Shown: positions 1 through 7,905, counted from the first letter of the stretch. The stretch is 16,667 bases of DNA from UBA9732 sp963609725 (GCA_963609725.1 CAVDLI010000032.1:1-16667); one strand, 5' to 3'. Notes: generated by a model not told the origin, from the letters alone. Program-made: numbers and translations.

Positions 1-28
1 AATTTATACAAGCAAGTTTATACAAAAA

Positions 29-65
29 ATGCTCCTTGATTGGCAAAACCTCTCAAAAGGAGCAT
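29..65 (-). terminator. Rho-independent terminator after yajC
   Basis: A perfect 9-bp inverted repeat (ATGCTCCTT at 29-37 and AAGGAGCAT at 57-65) encloses a 19-nt loop. Read on the minus strand it is followed directly by six T residues (29 back to 24). It begins 22 nt beyond the yajC stop codon, so it should end the yajC transcript before any downstream gene. Confidence 0.85.
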
Positions 66-87
66 CAATTCTTACTGAATTATTTAA

Positions 88-588
88 TTATAGAGTTTTT
101 GGCTCTTCAACAGGAGCTTCAGAAGCCTTTTCTACAGGTGCATCTTCTACTGGAGCACTCTCTTTTGCTTCTTCTAGTTTTTCAACAGGTTTTTCGACAG
201 GTTTTTCAACCTTTTCAACTTTCTCTGCTTTATCTTTCTTTGAAGAACTTGCACTAGCTGGCTTAGCATCAAGAATTTGAGCTATTGCATTCTTTGTAAA
301 CTCTATTCTTGTGTTATCATCAACTTTAACAACAACAGTGCTTTCCTTAACTACAGCAACAGTTCCTCTAATACCGCCAATTGTAACAATCTTGTCGCCT
401 TTCTTCATTGCAGCAAGCATGTCTTTAGCTTCTTTGTCTCTCTTTTTCTGTGGTCTAATGATTAAGAAATAGAAAATAAGAATGATAGCACCAAATGTCA
501 CAAATGTTGTAATCATTGAGCCACCCTGAGAGCTGGAACTACTAGCTGTTGTTGCTGTTGAACCCATAGCCATTATAAGTGAATACAT
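88..588 (-). CDS. yajC: Preprotein translocase subunit YajC with long charged C-terminal tail
   Basis: YajC is a small inner-membrane accessory of the Sec translocase that associates with SecD-SecF. The 166-residue protein has a short Ser/Thr-rich N-terminus, one membrane helix at about residues 27-44 and the family motif IIRPQKKRDKE straight after it. A small soluble domain follows (GDKIVTIGGIRGTV, residues 64-77) to about residue 107. Typical YajC proteins are about 90-120 residues. The extra 108-166 is low-complexity Lys/Glu/Val/Pro/Ala with repeating EKVEK, EKPV and APVE units. The ATG at 588 is preceded by AGAGGA about 6 nt upstream. The gene has its own promoter and terminator, so unlike the common yajC-secD-secF order it appears monocistronic here. 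Identity is secure; the role of the tail is unknown. Confidence 0.93.
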   Translation of the reverse strand: MYSLIMAMGSTATTASSSSSQGGSMITTFVTFGAIILIFYFLIIRPQKKRDKEAKDMLAAMKKGDKIVTIGGIRGTVAVVKESTVVVKVDDNTRIEFTKNAIAQILDAKPASASSSKKDKAEKVEKVEKPVEKPVEKLEEAKESAPVEDAPVEKASEAPVEEPKTL

Positions 589-653
589 AAGTTATCCTCT
601 CTTTGAAAAATTTTACAAAAACTTCTTGAAAATCTTCTTGAACGCTAAGAACA

Positions 654-682
654 AAGATACACGTATGCAAGACAATTGTCAA
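654..682 (-). promoter_or_regulatory. yajC promoter
   Basis: On the minus strand a perfect -35 TTGACA (682-677) is separated by exactly 17 bp from the -10 TATCTT (659-654). Transcription would start near 647 and give a leader of about 60 nt. The leader contains a tandem 9-mer, CTTCTTGAA on the plus strand, at 622-630 and 634-642. Confidence 0.7.
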
Positions 683-704
683 AGCCTTTTACAAAAGCAA
701 AAAT

Positions 705-744
705 AGGTCACAAAGGCTCAAAAGGCCACACAAGGTCACAAAGG
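705..744. repeat. Short direct repeat AGGTCACAAAGG
   Basis: The 12-mer AGGTCACAAAGG occurs at 705-716 and again at 733-744. AAAAGGCCACACAAGG-type variants lie between the copies, so the stretch looks like a small decayed repeat cluster between the ABC gene and yajC. The right copy also forms one arm of the hairpin at 734-758. Confidence 0.6.
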
Positions 745-758
745 ACCTTAATGTGACC
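734..758 (-). terminator. Hairpin downstream of the ABC exporter operon, possible terminator
   Basis: GGTCACA (734-740) pairs with TGTGACC (752-758), and an inner AAG/CTT can extend the stem with a two-base bulge. It lies 20 nt past the ABC subunit stop codon on the minus strand. The sequence after the stem is only moderately T-rich, so this is a weak intrinsic terminator at best. Confidence 0.4.
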
Positions 759-777
759 GCAAAAGCTTCATAAAAGT

Positions 778-2775
778 TTATTCAAGCTCAAAAGATCCTG
801 TGTACAAAGCATGGTACACGCCATTTTGTGCTATGAGATCGTTATGGCTTCCTCTCTCAATTATACGACCATGGTCTAAGACCATAATTACGTTAGAATT
901 TTTGACAGTAGAGAGCCTGTGTGCAATTACAAATACAGTACGACCTTCCATAAGCTTATCCATACCATTTTGGACAAGAGCTTCTGTACGAGTATCAATA
1001 GAAGATGTAGCCTCATCCAAAATCATTACAGGAGGGTTGGAAACAGCAGCTCTTGCAATAGACAAAAGTTGTCTTTGACCTTGAGACAATCCGCCTCCGT
1101 CTCCTTTAAGAACAGTATCGTAACCGTTTGGGAGCATCATTATGAAGTTATGAGCATTAGAAAGTTTAGCAGCTTCTATACACTGCTCGTCTGTAGCATT
1201 AGGGTTGCCATAACGAATATTCTCCATGACAGTTCCAGTAAAAAGGTTTACATCTTGTAAAACCATGCCAAGAGAACGGCGTAAATCGGCCTTTTTGATT
1301 TTGTTAATATTAATGCCGTCGTATCTAATTTTGCCGTCTGCAATATCGTAAAAGCGATTTATAAGATTAGTAATTGTGGTTTTTCCAGCCCCAGTTGCAC
1401 CAACAAATGCAACCTTTTGTCCGGGTTTAGCATAAAGAGTTATATCGTGGAGAACTTCTTTTCCAGGAGTGTAAGAAAAATCGACATGGTCAAAAACAAT
1501 ATTTCCCTCAAGTTTTGTGTAAGTTAAAGTTCCATCTCCATGAGGATGTTTCCAAGCCCAAAGCCCTGTGCGCTGACTTGTTTCTTCCAAAGAACCGTCT
1601 TCGTTTTCCTTAACATTAACCAAAGTAACATAACCATTGTCTACTTCTGGTTTTTCATCCATGAATGCAAAAATGCGGGAAGCACCGGCAAGAGCAGTAA
1701 CAATGGAGTTAAACTGGTTAGACATTTGAGAAATTGGATTTATAAAACTTCTTGAAAGCGTTAAAAACGAAGCAATAGTTCCAAGAGAAAGAACATTTAT
1801 TCCAGTAAGTCCAAGATTTGGAGTTTGAGATATAGCCATATAACCGCCAATAACAGCTATGAAGACATAAGTAAGGTATCCCACAGAGTTCATCATTGGC
1901 ATAATTGAGTTGGCCATACCATTTGTACGAAATGCATTGTAAGCCCAATCTCTATTACGTTTCTCAAGCCCGCTATAATTTTCTTCTTCATGGCAGAAAA
2001 CTTTTACTACTTTTTGCCCATTGACCATTTCTTCAACATAACCATTGAGTTTTGCCAAAAGAGACTGCTGAGCAATAGAATACCTGCCAATCTTAGAAAC
2101 AAAAACTTTGATAAACTTCATTACAACGAACACAATAAAGCAAACTAGTAACGTAAGCCACACGCTCTCATACAACATGCAAAAGAAAACAGCAACAATT
2201 GTAAAAACCGATGACACAAGGTTTGGCATGGCTTGGGTTATCATTTGCCTGAGAGTGTCAGAGTCATTAGTATAAAGGCTCATAATCTCACCATGAGTAT
2301 GAGTATCAAAAAAGCTGATTGGAAGGCTTTGCATTTTTGTGAACATCTCATCTCTTATGCTTTTTAGAGTTCCCTGAGCCACAGAAACCATACTACGCGT
2401 GTAGATAAATGTAGTAAGTACTCCAAGCGCATAAATGCCCGCAATTAGTAACAACTCTCTTAAAAGTTGTGTAAAAACTGGGTTTGAGGACATCAAAAGA
2501 GGCGCAATGTATGAATCAATAAGAGTTTGGAGGAACATTGCAGAAGCAGCCCCAGCAACAGAACTGACTATAATGCAAAATAAAACAAGAATAAGTGTTC
2601 CCTTGTATGGTCTCATGTATGAGAACACTCTCTTCATTGCCTTAAAATCCATCTTTGGAGGTGTCATTGGACGGCCTTGAGAAGGACCATTCTTACCTTG
2701 AGGACCTTGAGAACCTTGAGAACTTGGCCTGGCTTGTTCGTTATTTATTTGTGTATTTAATTGTTTTTTCTTCAT
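778..2775 (-). CDS. Heterodimeric ABC exporter, larger subunit (canonical Walker B)
   Basis: This is an inner-membrane ABC exporter half-transporter (ABCB/multidrug type), 665 residues. Residues 1-40 are a Gln/Gly/Ser/Pro-rich tail, about 55-365 form the six-helix membrane domain, and the ATPase domain follows. Visible motifs are Walker A GATGAGKT (459-466), Q-loop Gln507, signature LSQGQ (563-567, not LSGGQ), Walker B VMILDE with catalytic Glu588, and H-loop His619. A segment of about 45 residues between the membrane and ATPase domains (about 376-422, containing WAWKHPHGDG) is absent from the partner. The ATG overlaps the stop of the upstream subunit as ATGA, with AGAGG as ribosome site, so the two are translationally coupled. 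The motif pattern matches TM287/288- and BmrCD-type heterodimers. The substrate cannot be read from sequence; drug or peptide export is inferred from the MarR context. Confidence 0.92.
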   Translation of the reverse strand: MKKKQLNTQINNEQARPSSQGSQGPQGKNGPSQGRPMTPPKMDFKAMKRVFSYMRPYKGTLILVLFCIIVSSVAGAASAMFLQTLIDSYIAPLLMSSNPVFTQLLRELLLIAGIYALGVLTTFIYTRSMVSVAQGTLKSIRDEMFTKMQSLPISFFDTHTHGEIMSLYTNDSDTLRQMITQAMPNLVSSVFTIVAVFFCMLYESVWLTLLVCFIVFVVMKFIKVFVSKIGRYSIAQQSLLAKLNGYVEEMVNGQKVVKVFCHEEENYSGLEKRNRDWAYNAFRTNGMANSIMPMMNSVGYLTYVFIAVIGGYMAISQTPNLGLTGINVLSLGTIASFLTLSRSFINPISQMSNQFNSIVTALAGASRIFAFMDEKPEVDNGYVTLVNVKENEDGSLEETSQRTGLWAWKHPHGDGTLTYTKLEGNIVFDHVDFSYTPGKEVLHDITLYAKPGQKVAFVGATGAGKTTITNLINRFYDIADGKIRYDGININKIKKADLRRSLGMVLQDVNLFTGTVMENIRYGNPNATDEQCIEAAKLSNAHNFIMMLPNGYDTVLKGDGGGLSQGQRQLLSIARAAVSNPPVMILDEATSSIDTRTEALVQNGMDKLMEGRTVFVIAHRLSTVKNSNVIMVLDHGRIIERGSHNDLIAQNGVYHALYTGSFELE

Positions 2776-4559
2776 TTTACATCCTCTCCAATGGTGCTAC
2801 CTTTCATTTGAGACTCATACACTTCTTTGTAAATTTCACAAGAAGAAAGAAGTTCTTCATGTGTACCAATAGCATCAATACGTCCATCATCCAAGACAAT
2901 TGTTCTATTTGCATTTTGCACAGAGCTTATACGCTGAGCAATTACAATTTTGGTTGTCTGTGGTAAATACTGCGACAAAGCATGCTGAATTAGAGCATCT
3001 GTATGAGTATCAACAGCGCTTGTAGAATCATCTAGAATAAGAATTTTTGGATTAGCAAGCAGCGCTCTTGCAATACAAAGTCTTTGTTTTTGACCGCCAG
3101 AGACGTTAACACCTCCTTGCTCAATGTAAGTATCGTATCCGTCTGGCATTGCTGTAATAAACTCATGAGCACAGGCAAGCTTACATGCTTGAATTAACTC
3201 ATCATCTGTAGCATTCTCATTTCCCCAGCGGAGATTTTCTTTGATTGTTCCAGAGAAAAGTTCATTTTTTTGTAGAACCATAGCAACAGCACCACGCAAG
3301 ACTTCAAGATCATAATTCTTAACGTCTACGCCACCTACAAAAAGACTTCCACTTGTAACATCATAAAGACGAGGAATAAGCTGAACTAAAGAAGTCTTTG
3401 AAGAGCCCGTTGCTCCAATAATACCAATAACTTCACCGCTTTTTATATGAACATCTATATTAGACAAAACTTTCTTGTCAGCTTTAGATGCATACACAAA
3501 ATCAACGTTATTGAAATCTATACTGCCGTCTTTAACTTTCATGACAGGGTTAGCAGGATTTGAGATATCTGTTTTTTCATTCAATATTTCTGCAATTCTG
3601 CGGGCCGATGCCTGAGAAATAACAATCATTGCAAAAACCATAGAAAGCATCATAAGACTCATAAGGATTTGCATTGCATATGTAAAAAGCGCAGTCAAAC
3701 TTCCAGTCGTTAGCCCAAGACTTGCATTATTTCCACTTGCAACAATAGCTTTTGCACCAAACCATGAAATCAAAATCATACAAGTGTACATACAAAACTG
3801 CATAATGGGACTGTTAAGAGTTATAAGGCGTTCAGCTTTAGAGAAGTTTTCTCTAATCTCTTCACTTACACCTTCAAACTTATCTATCTCGTGTTTTTCT
3901 TGGTTAAAAGATTTTACAACTCTTATACCTCTGACATTCTCTTGTACTATATTGTTAAGTCTGTCATATGTCCTGAAAACTTTTCTAAACATTGGATGTA
4001 CTTTTCTTGCAATAATCATTAGAGGAATTCCAAGCACAGGAATTGCAAGCAAGAATAAAATAGAGATATCAGGGCTTATTCTAAATGACACAATCATTGC
4101 AAAAATCATCATTGCAGGAGCTCTAACTGCAATTCTAAGCATCATTTGGTATGCATTTTGCATATTTGTAACATCAGTTGTAAGCCTTGTGACAATAGAA
4201 GAAGTAGAAAACTTGTCTATATTGGAGAAACTAAAGGTTTGTACATTTTTGTACATATCTTCTCGCAAATTAGCAGCAAAACCCACTGCCGCCCTTGCTC
4301 CAACACGTGCAGAAAGAATACCAGTTGTCATTGCTAAAAGCGCAAGTCCCAGCAACCCCATCCCATATTTCCACACAGCTGCCATGTTGCCACTTTGGAT
4401 ACCTTTATCCAAAAGCATGGACATACACATTGGGATAATAATTTCAAAAACAACTTCTGTCATTGAGCATATAACTGTCAAAACCGATGCTTTCTTATTC
4501 TCTCTTATGCTTTTACCAAGCGTTTTTATTGTAGATGGACTTTTTTCGTTATTTTTCAT
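2772..4559 (-). CDS. Heterodimeric ABC exporter, smaller subunit (degenerate ATP site)
   Basis: This is the second half-transporter of the exporter, 595 residues: six-helix membrane domain (about 20-320) followed by the ATPase domain. Walker A is GATGSSKT (382-389), Q-loop Gln430, signature VSGGQ (486-490). Walker B reads ILILDD, so the catalytic glutamate is Asp511, and the H-loop histidine is Gln542 (IAQRIS). In known heterodimeric exporters these two changes mark the subunit that builds the non-hydrolysing ATP site together with an altered signature in its partner, and the partner here indeed has LSQGQ. The ATG at 4559 has AAGGAG upstream and overlaps the marR 3' end by 11 nt. Expression should therefore follow marR and its operator. 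Exported compound unknown. Confidence 0.92.
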   Translation of the reverse strand: MKNNEKSPSTIKTLGKSIRENKKASVLTVICSMTEVVFEIIIPMCMSMLLDKGIQSGNMAAVWKYGMGLLGLALLAMTTGILSARVGARAAVGFAANLREDMYKNVQTFSFSNIDKFSTSSIVTRLTTDVTNMQNAYQMMLRIAVRAPAMMIFAMIVSFRISPDISILFLLAIPVLGIPLMIIARKVHPMFRKVFRTYDRLNNIVQENVRGIRVVKSFNQEKHEIDKFEGVSEEIRENFSKAERLITLNSPIMQFCMYTCMILISWFGAKAIVASGNNASLGLTTGSLTALFTYAMQILMSLMMLSMVFAMIVISQASARRIAEILNEKTDISNPANPVMKVKDGSIDFNNVDFVYASKADKKVLSNIDVHIKSGEVIGIIGATGSSKTSLVQLIPRLYDVTSGSLFVGGVDVKNYDLEVLRGAVAMVLQKNELFSGTIKENLRWGNENATDDELIQACKLACAHEFITAMPDGYDTYIEQGGVNVSGGQKQRLCIARALLANPKILILDDSTSAVDTHTDALIQHALSQYLPQTTKIVIAQRISSVQNANRTIVLDDGRIDAIGTHEELLSSCEIYKEVYESQMKGSTIGEDVK

Positions 4560-5001
4560 TACTTAAAACTCCTTCATCTTTTCCAAGGTCTTCTCCAAGA
4601 TTTCTAATTATTTGACACAAAGATATTTTTAAGTTTTCAACCTGTTCTTCAGAAAGACCTGCAAGAATCTTTGCTTCTCTGTTTTCTATAAATTTCCCCA
4701 TACTTTTAAGGGTCTCATTTGCTTTTTGAGTAAGATTTACATTGCGGTTTCTTTTATCGTTGTCTGCAACAGTACAAGTTACAAAACCTTTTTCTTTTAA
4801 TCTTGCAATAATTCCAACAACAGTAGGATGCGAAACTCTAAGAGAATCTTCTATTTCTTTTTGAGTGGCAGTGCCCCCTTTTTTATACAAAAATCCAAGA
4901 ACTCGGCTTTGTGTAAAAGTAAGCTCATTTTGAGAAAGATCTGAGTCTGCTCTAGCTTTTAACTTGTCATTTACAAGTCGTATTAAATATCCAATATTCA
5001 C
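4549..5001 (-). CDS. MarR-family transcriptional repressor of the ABC exporter operon
   Basis: This 150-residue winged helix-turn-helix protein of the MarR family is of usual length. The DNA-binding core is at about residues 29-92: the ATQKEIEDSLRVSHPTVVG helix-turn-helix, then the wing region DNDKRNRNVNLT. Helices at both ends form the dimer interface in this family. The start is GTG at 5001 with AAAGGAAG about 9-10 nt upstream; no better in-frame ATG exists. It is first in an operon with two ABC exporter genes (overlaps of 11 and 4 nt) and sits directly behind a double palindrome that covers the predicted transcription start. The simplest reading is a ligand-responsive autorepressor that releases when the exported compound binds. 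Ligand unknown. Confidence 0.92.
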   Translation of the reverse strand: MNIGYLIRLVNDKLKARADSDLSQNELTFTQSRVLGFLYKKGGTATQKEIEDSLRVSHPTVVGIIARLKEKGFVTCTVADNDKRNRNVNLTQKANETLKSMGKFIENREAKILAGLSEEQVENLKISLCQIIRNLGEDLGKDEGVLSNEK

Positions 5002-5029
5002 TTTGAAAAGCTTCCTTTGTTATAAAAAG

Positions 5030-5064
5030 TGTAGCGTACTACATAAAAATTGTAGTACGCTACA
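5030..5064. promoter_or_regulatory. Double palindromic operator, probable MarR binding site
   Basis: TGTAGCGTACTACA (5030-5043) and TGTAGTACGCTACA (5051-5064) are exact reverse complements separated by 7 bp. Each half is itself an imperfect palindrome (TGTAG...CTACA). The centres are 21 bp apart, two helical turns, so two dimers could bind on one DNA face. The block starts at the -10 element and covers the expected transcription start of marR. Confidence 0.85.
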
Positions 5065-5092
5065 ATATAACGACGTGTAAAAATTTCGTCAA
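5064..5092 (-). promoter_or_regulatory. marR-ABC operon promoter
   Basis: On the minus strand the -35 TTGACG (5092-5087), a 17-bp spacer and the -10 TATATT (5069-5064) form a near-consensus sigma-70 promoter. The expected start, near 5057, lies inside the palindromic operator. This is the arrangement expected for repression by blocking polymerase. Confidence 0.8.
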
Positions 5093-5125
5093 CTAAGTTT
5101 TGTGTTTTTTTCACACAATTTGCAA

Positions 5126-5148
5126 TATTTGAGAGACCCCCTCAAATA
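5126..5148 (-). terminator. Hairpin after tldE, possible terminator
   Basis: TATTTGAG (5126-5133) and CTCAAATA (5141-5148) form a perfect 8-bp stem with a 7-nt loop, 14 nt past the tldE stop. No clean T run follows on the minus strand, so termination would be inefficient or the hairpin may only protect the 3' end. Confidence 0.45.
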
Positions 5149-5162
5149 CTACTTTCTTAGAG

Positions 5163-6461
5163 TTATTTTGAACTTATCACAATACCATTGACAGCAACAT
5201 AAGGAAGTACCATTGAACCATCACAAACAACTTCTTTAGATATTGCTTTTACATTATTAAGCATTTCTCCCAAGTTGCCATTTATCATAGTTTCACTTAC
5301 AGCTCCCTTAATTTTACCGTCTTCTATGTAATAACTGTTTTTTGCAACCCCAGAGAATTCTCCATTTGTTCCAGGTTGTCCTCCAGAGAAACCACCAACA
5401 AGAAGTCCTCTGTCAATAGATTTGACAATATCTTCGTATGCTGTGTCCCCTGCTTTTACTACTAGGTCAAAACTTGAGTTCTTTGTAACCGGTCTTCCTG
5501 TTTTATTTGCAACATAAAGAGAAAGAAGATGATTTTTCAAAACTCCGTCTTTGATTATGTCTACATCTTGCGTTCTGTACCCATCAGAAGTATAAACTTC
5601 ACCCTCAACAATCCTTGGATCAGAAGAATTCATAGAAATTGTTATGCGAGGATCTGCAACAAGCTGTCCAATCTTATCTTTCCAAAGACTTGTACTGTCC
5701 AATATAACAGATGAAGATACATAATTCTGTTCTATGAAAGATACAAATTCAGCAAAACAATCTGGTGTAAACAATACTGTTCCTTCAAACTTTCCATCAA
5801 AAGATGTGAGATTAAGCTGGTTTTGAGCACTCTCCAAATGAACTCTAAAGCTTCCAAGATTAATGAAAGGTTCATCAAGACTGCTTACTGTAAGATTTGC
5901 ATAATCTAAACCTGTTGTATTTTCTCCATCGTTGCCAGAAAATTCCAATGTTACAGAGTAGCTACCGCCAAGTTTTTCAAAATTGGTACCATTTGAATTT
6001 TTGTAAAGTGAGTGTGCTTTTGTGTGAGATGCATATACATTAAGAATTTTGACTTTTGGATATTGCGCCTTGATATCAGAAAGAAGTTCTTCTACACGAG
6101 AAAAGAATTTATCTATATCTGGCTCATAGCAGCCACAATTGAAAATTTCTGCATCCTGTTTTGGTGCAATATCGTGAGCTGGGTCTTCTACTGCAGACTG
6201 AGCAGAAAGAACAGCTTCATCAACTGTTGCCTTTAATGCTTCATCACTAAAATCATTGCCCGCTTTTGTACCCATTTTGCTGTCTTTGTAGACAGTAACT
6301 GTTACTCCATTACTGAAAACAGTTCTGTATAAAGAAAAATCTCCTAAGTCTGCATTAAATTCTCTTGTTTCTTTTTCAACAAGTGAAAATGCATACTTGT
6401 CAACGCTACTTTTTTTGAGAAGGTCTTCTACATATCCTGCTGTTTTTTTAATTTCTTTCAT
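5163..6461 (-). CDS. tldE: TldE/PmbA, non-catalytic partner of the TldD protease
   Basis: TldE (PmbA) pairs with TldD to form a cytoplasmic heterodimeric metalloprotease that degrades or trims unfolded peptides. In E. coli it matures microcin B17 and degrades the CcdA antitoxin. This protein has the PmbA_TldD fold, including GGFSGGQPGTNGEFSGVAKN near the C-terminus, and lacks the HExxxH metal motif, as expected for the E subunit. The start chosen is the ATG at 6461, 432 residues, because AAGGAGG lies 5 nt upstream. The reading frame stays open to a TTG at 6485 inside tldD, but no ribosome site serves it. With this start the gene begins 10 bp after the tldD stop, so the two form an operon in the order tldD-tldE. 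Target peptides are unknown. Confidence 0.92.
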   Translation of the reverse strand: MKEIKKTAGYVEDLLKKSSVDKYAFSLVEKETREFNADLGDFSLYRTVFSNGVTVTVYKDSKMGTKAGNDFSDEALKATVDEAVLSAQSAVEDPAHDIAPKQDAEIFNCGCYEPDIDKFFSRVEELLSDIKAQYPKVKILNVYASHTKAHSLYKNSNGTNFEKLGGSYSVTLEFSGNDGENTTGLDYANLTVSSLDEPFINLGSFRVHLESAQNQLNLTSFDGKFEGTVLFTPDCFAEFVSFIEQNYVSSSVILDSTSLWKDKIGQLVADPRITISMNSSDPRIVEGEVYTSDGYRTQDVDIIKDGVLKNHLLSLYVANKTGRPVTKNSSFDLVVKAGDTAYEDIVKSIDRGLLVGGFSGGQPGTNGEFSGVAKNSYYIEDGKIKGAVSETMINGNLGEMLNNVKAISKEVVCDGSMVLPYVAVNGIVISSK

Positions 6462-6471
6462 ACTGACCTCC

Positions 6472-7857
6472 TTATCTTCCACCAATCATAATCTTACATC
6501 TAAGTTCAGGTCCGCCCATTCCTACAGGCATTGGTTGTTTTTTGCCACAGAACCCGCTAGATGACCAATTAACGACATTAGAAACCATGTCAACGGTCTT
6601 TAACATATCAAAAGCAACTCCACTGACTGTAGTATCCAAGATTGCTTTTCCAAGTTTTCCGTTCTTAATTTCATATCCCATATTAACACCAAACATGAAC
6701 TCACCTGTGAGATCAGCCTGTCCATTGCCTGTTGAAATAAGATAATAACCATCATCAACACTTGCTATCATGTCTTCTAATTTGTCTTTTCCTGGAAGAA
6801 CAGCTGTGTTCCTCATTCTTATAAGCGGCTCGTCACTGAATGCCCAACCTCTAGCATTTCCATGTGGCTCTACGCCAAAGAATGTAGCGCTTTCACGACT
6901 GTGCATATATCCTTTTAGAATTCCATTCTCTATTAGAAGTGCATCTTGAGCCTTTGTGCCCTCATCGTCCATATACACTGGAAGTGGTGCATCTTTACCA
7001 AATGCTGTGTGTGCATAATCAACCATACTTACAAGATCTGATGCAACTCTTTGATTAAGTAACTTATTTGCTACAGAACCACCCATGACAAGGTCTGCTT
7101 CAACAGTATGGCCTACTGCTTCATGTGCAAGCATTCCAGAGAGGTCTCCGCCAAGGACTACTGTTTTGTATCCTGCTTGTGCATAAACGCCCTCTTTTTT
7201 GTCCATAAGTGTCTTGTATAAGACATCAATTCCTTTGTACATCCAATCTACTGTTGTAAAATGATCTTCAAAACTTCCACACCCTCCAAAAGCTTTGAAC
7301 AGCTCAATTGGGACTCCGTCTTTTGTTACAGAATCAAGGACTACATACATATAACATCTAGGGTATGTCATATGCCCATCATGAGAATCTGATGTATAAA
7401 TAATCTTATCCTGAGAATCTTCTGAATATGAAACCATACGGCTAGTGAGATCTGGATATGTTTTTGCAATATAATCATCAACTTGTTTACAAGCATCAAT
7501 TATTCTTTTTTGCTCAAAATCAAAAATTTCTTTACCCATTGGGATAATGCCCTGTCCATAAGATTTTGGGGCAGGTTTTTCTTTTGGTGCATGAGTATTT
7601 AAGAACAATGCATTCTTTGTAGCTTCTTCTAAAACAGAAGTTGCTGCATCTGATGAATATTCAGCCATTGAAGCAAAACCATAGACGCCGTTCTTGCAAA
7701 CACGAGCATTGACACCTCTTGCTTCAGCTCTAACATTTCGTACTAAGTTGCCTTGTAAAAAAGATACAGAACGTTGTCTTGTTTCTTGTCCTCTAAGGAT
7801 AGTTTGTACACCCTCTGAAAACAATTCTTTTTTATTTTTAAGAATATCGGTAAGCAT
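6472..7857 (-). CDS. tldD: TldD, catalytic subunit of the TldD/TldE metalloprotease
   Basis: The 461-residue TldD protein carries the zinc-protease motif HEAVGH at about residues 245-250, followed by TVEADLV. The C-terminal half has typical TldD segments (FSDEPLIRMRNT, TGNGQADLTGEFMFGVNMGYEI). In characterised homologues TldD supplies the metal site, while TldE forms the rest of the closed chamber, which admits unfolded peptides. The ATG at 7857 was chosen over a GTG at 7863 because AGGAGG is 5 nt upstream of the ATG but would touch the GTG. tldE follows after 10 bp with its ribosome site overlapping the tldD end. The toxin-antitoxin pair upstream at 8.0-8.84 kb is noteworthy only because E. 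coli TldD/E acts on an antitoxin; any link here is speculation. Confidence 0.94.
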   Translation of the reverse strand: MLTDILKNKKELFSEGVQTILRGQETRQRSVSFLQGNLVRNVRAEARGVNARVCKNGVYGFASMAEYSSDAATSVLEEATKNALFLNTHAPKEKPAPKSYGQGIIPMGKEIFDFEQKRIIDACKQVDDYIAKTYPDLTSRMVSYSEDSQDKIIYTSDSHDGHMTYPRCYMYVVLDSVTKDGVPIELFKAFGGCGSFEDHFTTVDWMYKGIDVLYKTLMDKKEGVYAQAGYKTVVLGGDLSGMLAHEAVGHTVEADLVMGGSVANKLLNQRVASDLVSMVDYAHTAFGKDAPLPVYMDDEGTKAQDALLIENGILKGYMHSRESATFFGVEPHGNARGWAFSDEPLIRMRNTAVLPGKDKLEDMIASVDDGYYLISTGNGQADLTGEFMFGVNMGYEIKNGKLGKAILDTTVSGVAFDMLKTVDMVSNVVNWSSSGFCGKKQPMPVGMGGPELRCKIMIGGR

Positions 7858-7876
7858 TAGCACCTCCTATGTGGCA

Positions 7877-7905
7877 AATATAAAGTTTTATATTGCAGTT
7901 GGCAA
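7877..7905 (-). promoter_or_regulatory. tldDE promoter
   Basis: The minus strand has -35 TTGCCA (7905-7900), a 17-bp spacer and -10 TATATT (7882-7877), giving a leader of roughly 14 nt before the ATG. An imperfect inverted repeat, GCAAATATAAA (7874-7884) against TTTATATTGC (7887-7896), overlaps the -10 and could be an operator half pair or chance AT-richness. Confidence 0.6.

Noticed and set aside
29..280. Plus-strand frames with Ser/Thr/Phe repeats
   Set aside because: They are antisense to the repetitive tail of yajC and its terminator; the repetitiveness simply mirrors the Lys/Glu/Pro codons.
3784..4566. 260-residue open frame on the plus strand
   Set aside because: It lies wholly antisense to the ABC exporter gene, has no ribosome site and encodes no recognisable domain; it is a shadow of the real coding strand.
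6462..6485. Longer tldE start (TTG) overlapping tldD
   Set aside because: AAGGAGG sits 5 nt before the ATG at 6461 and nothing comparable precedes the TTG.
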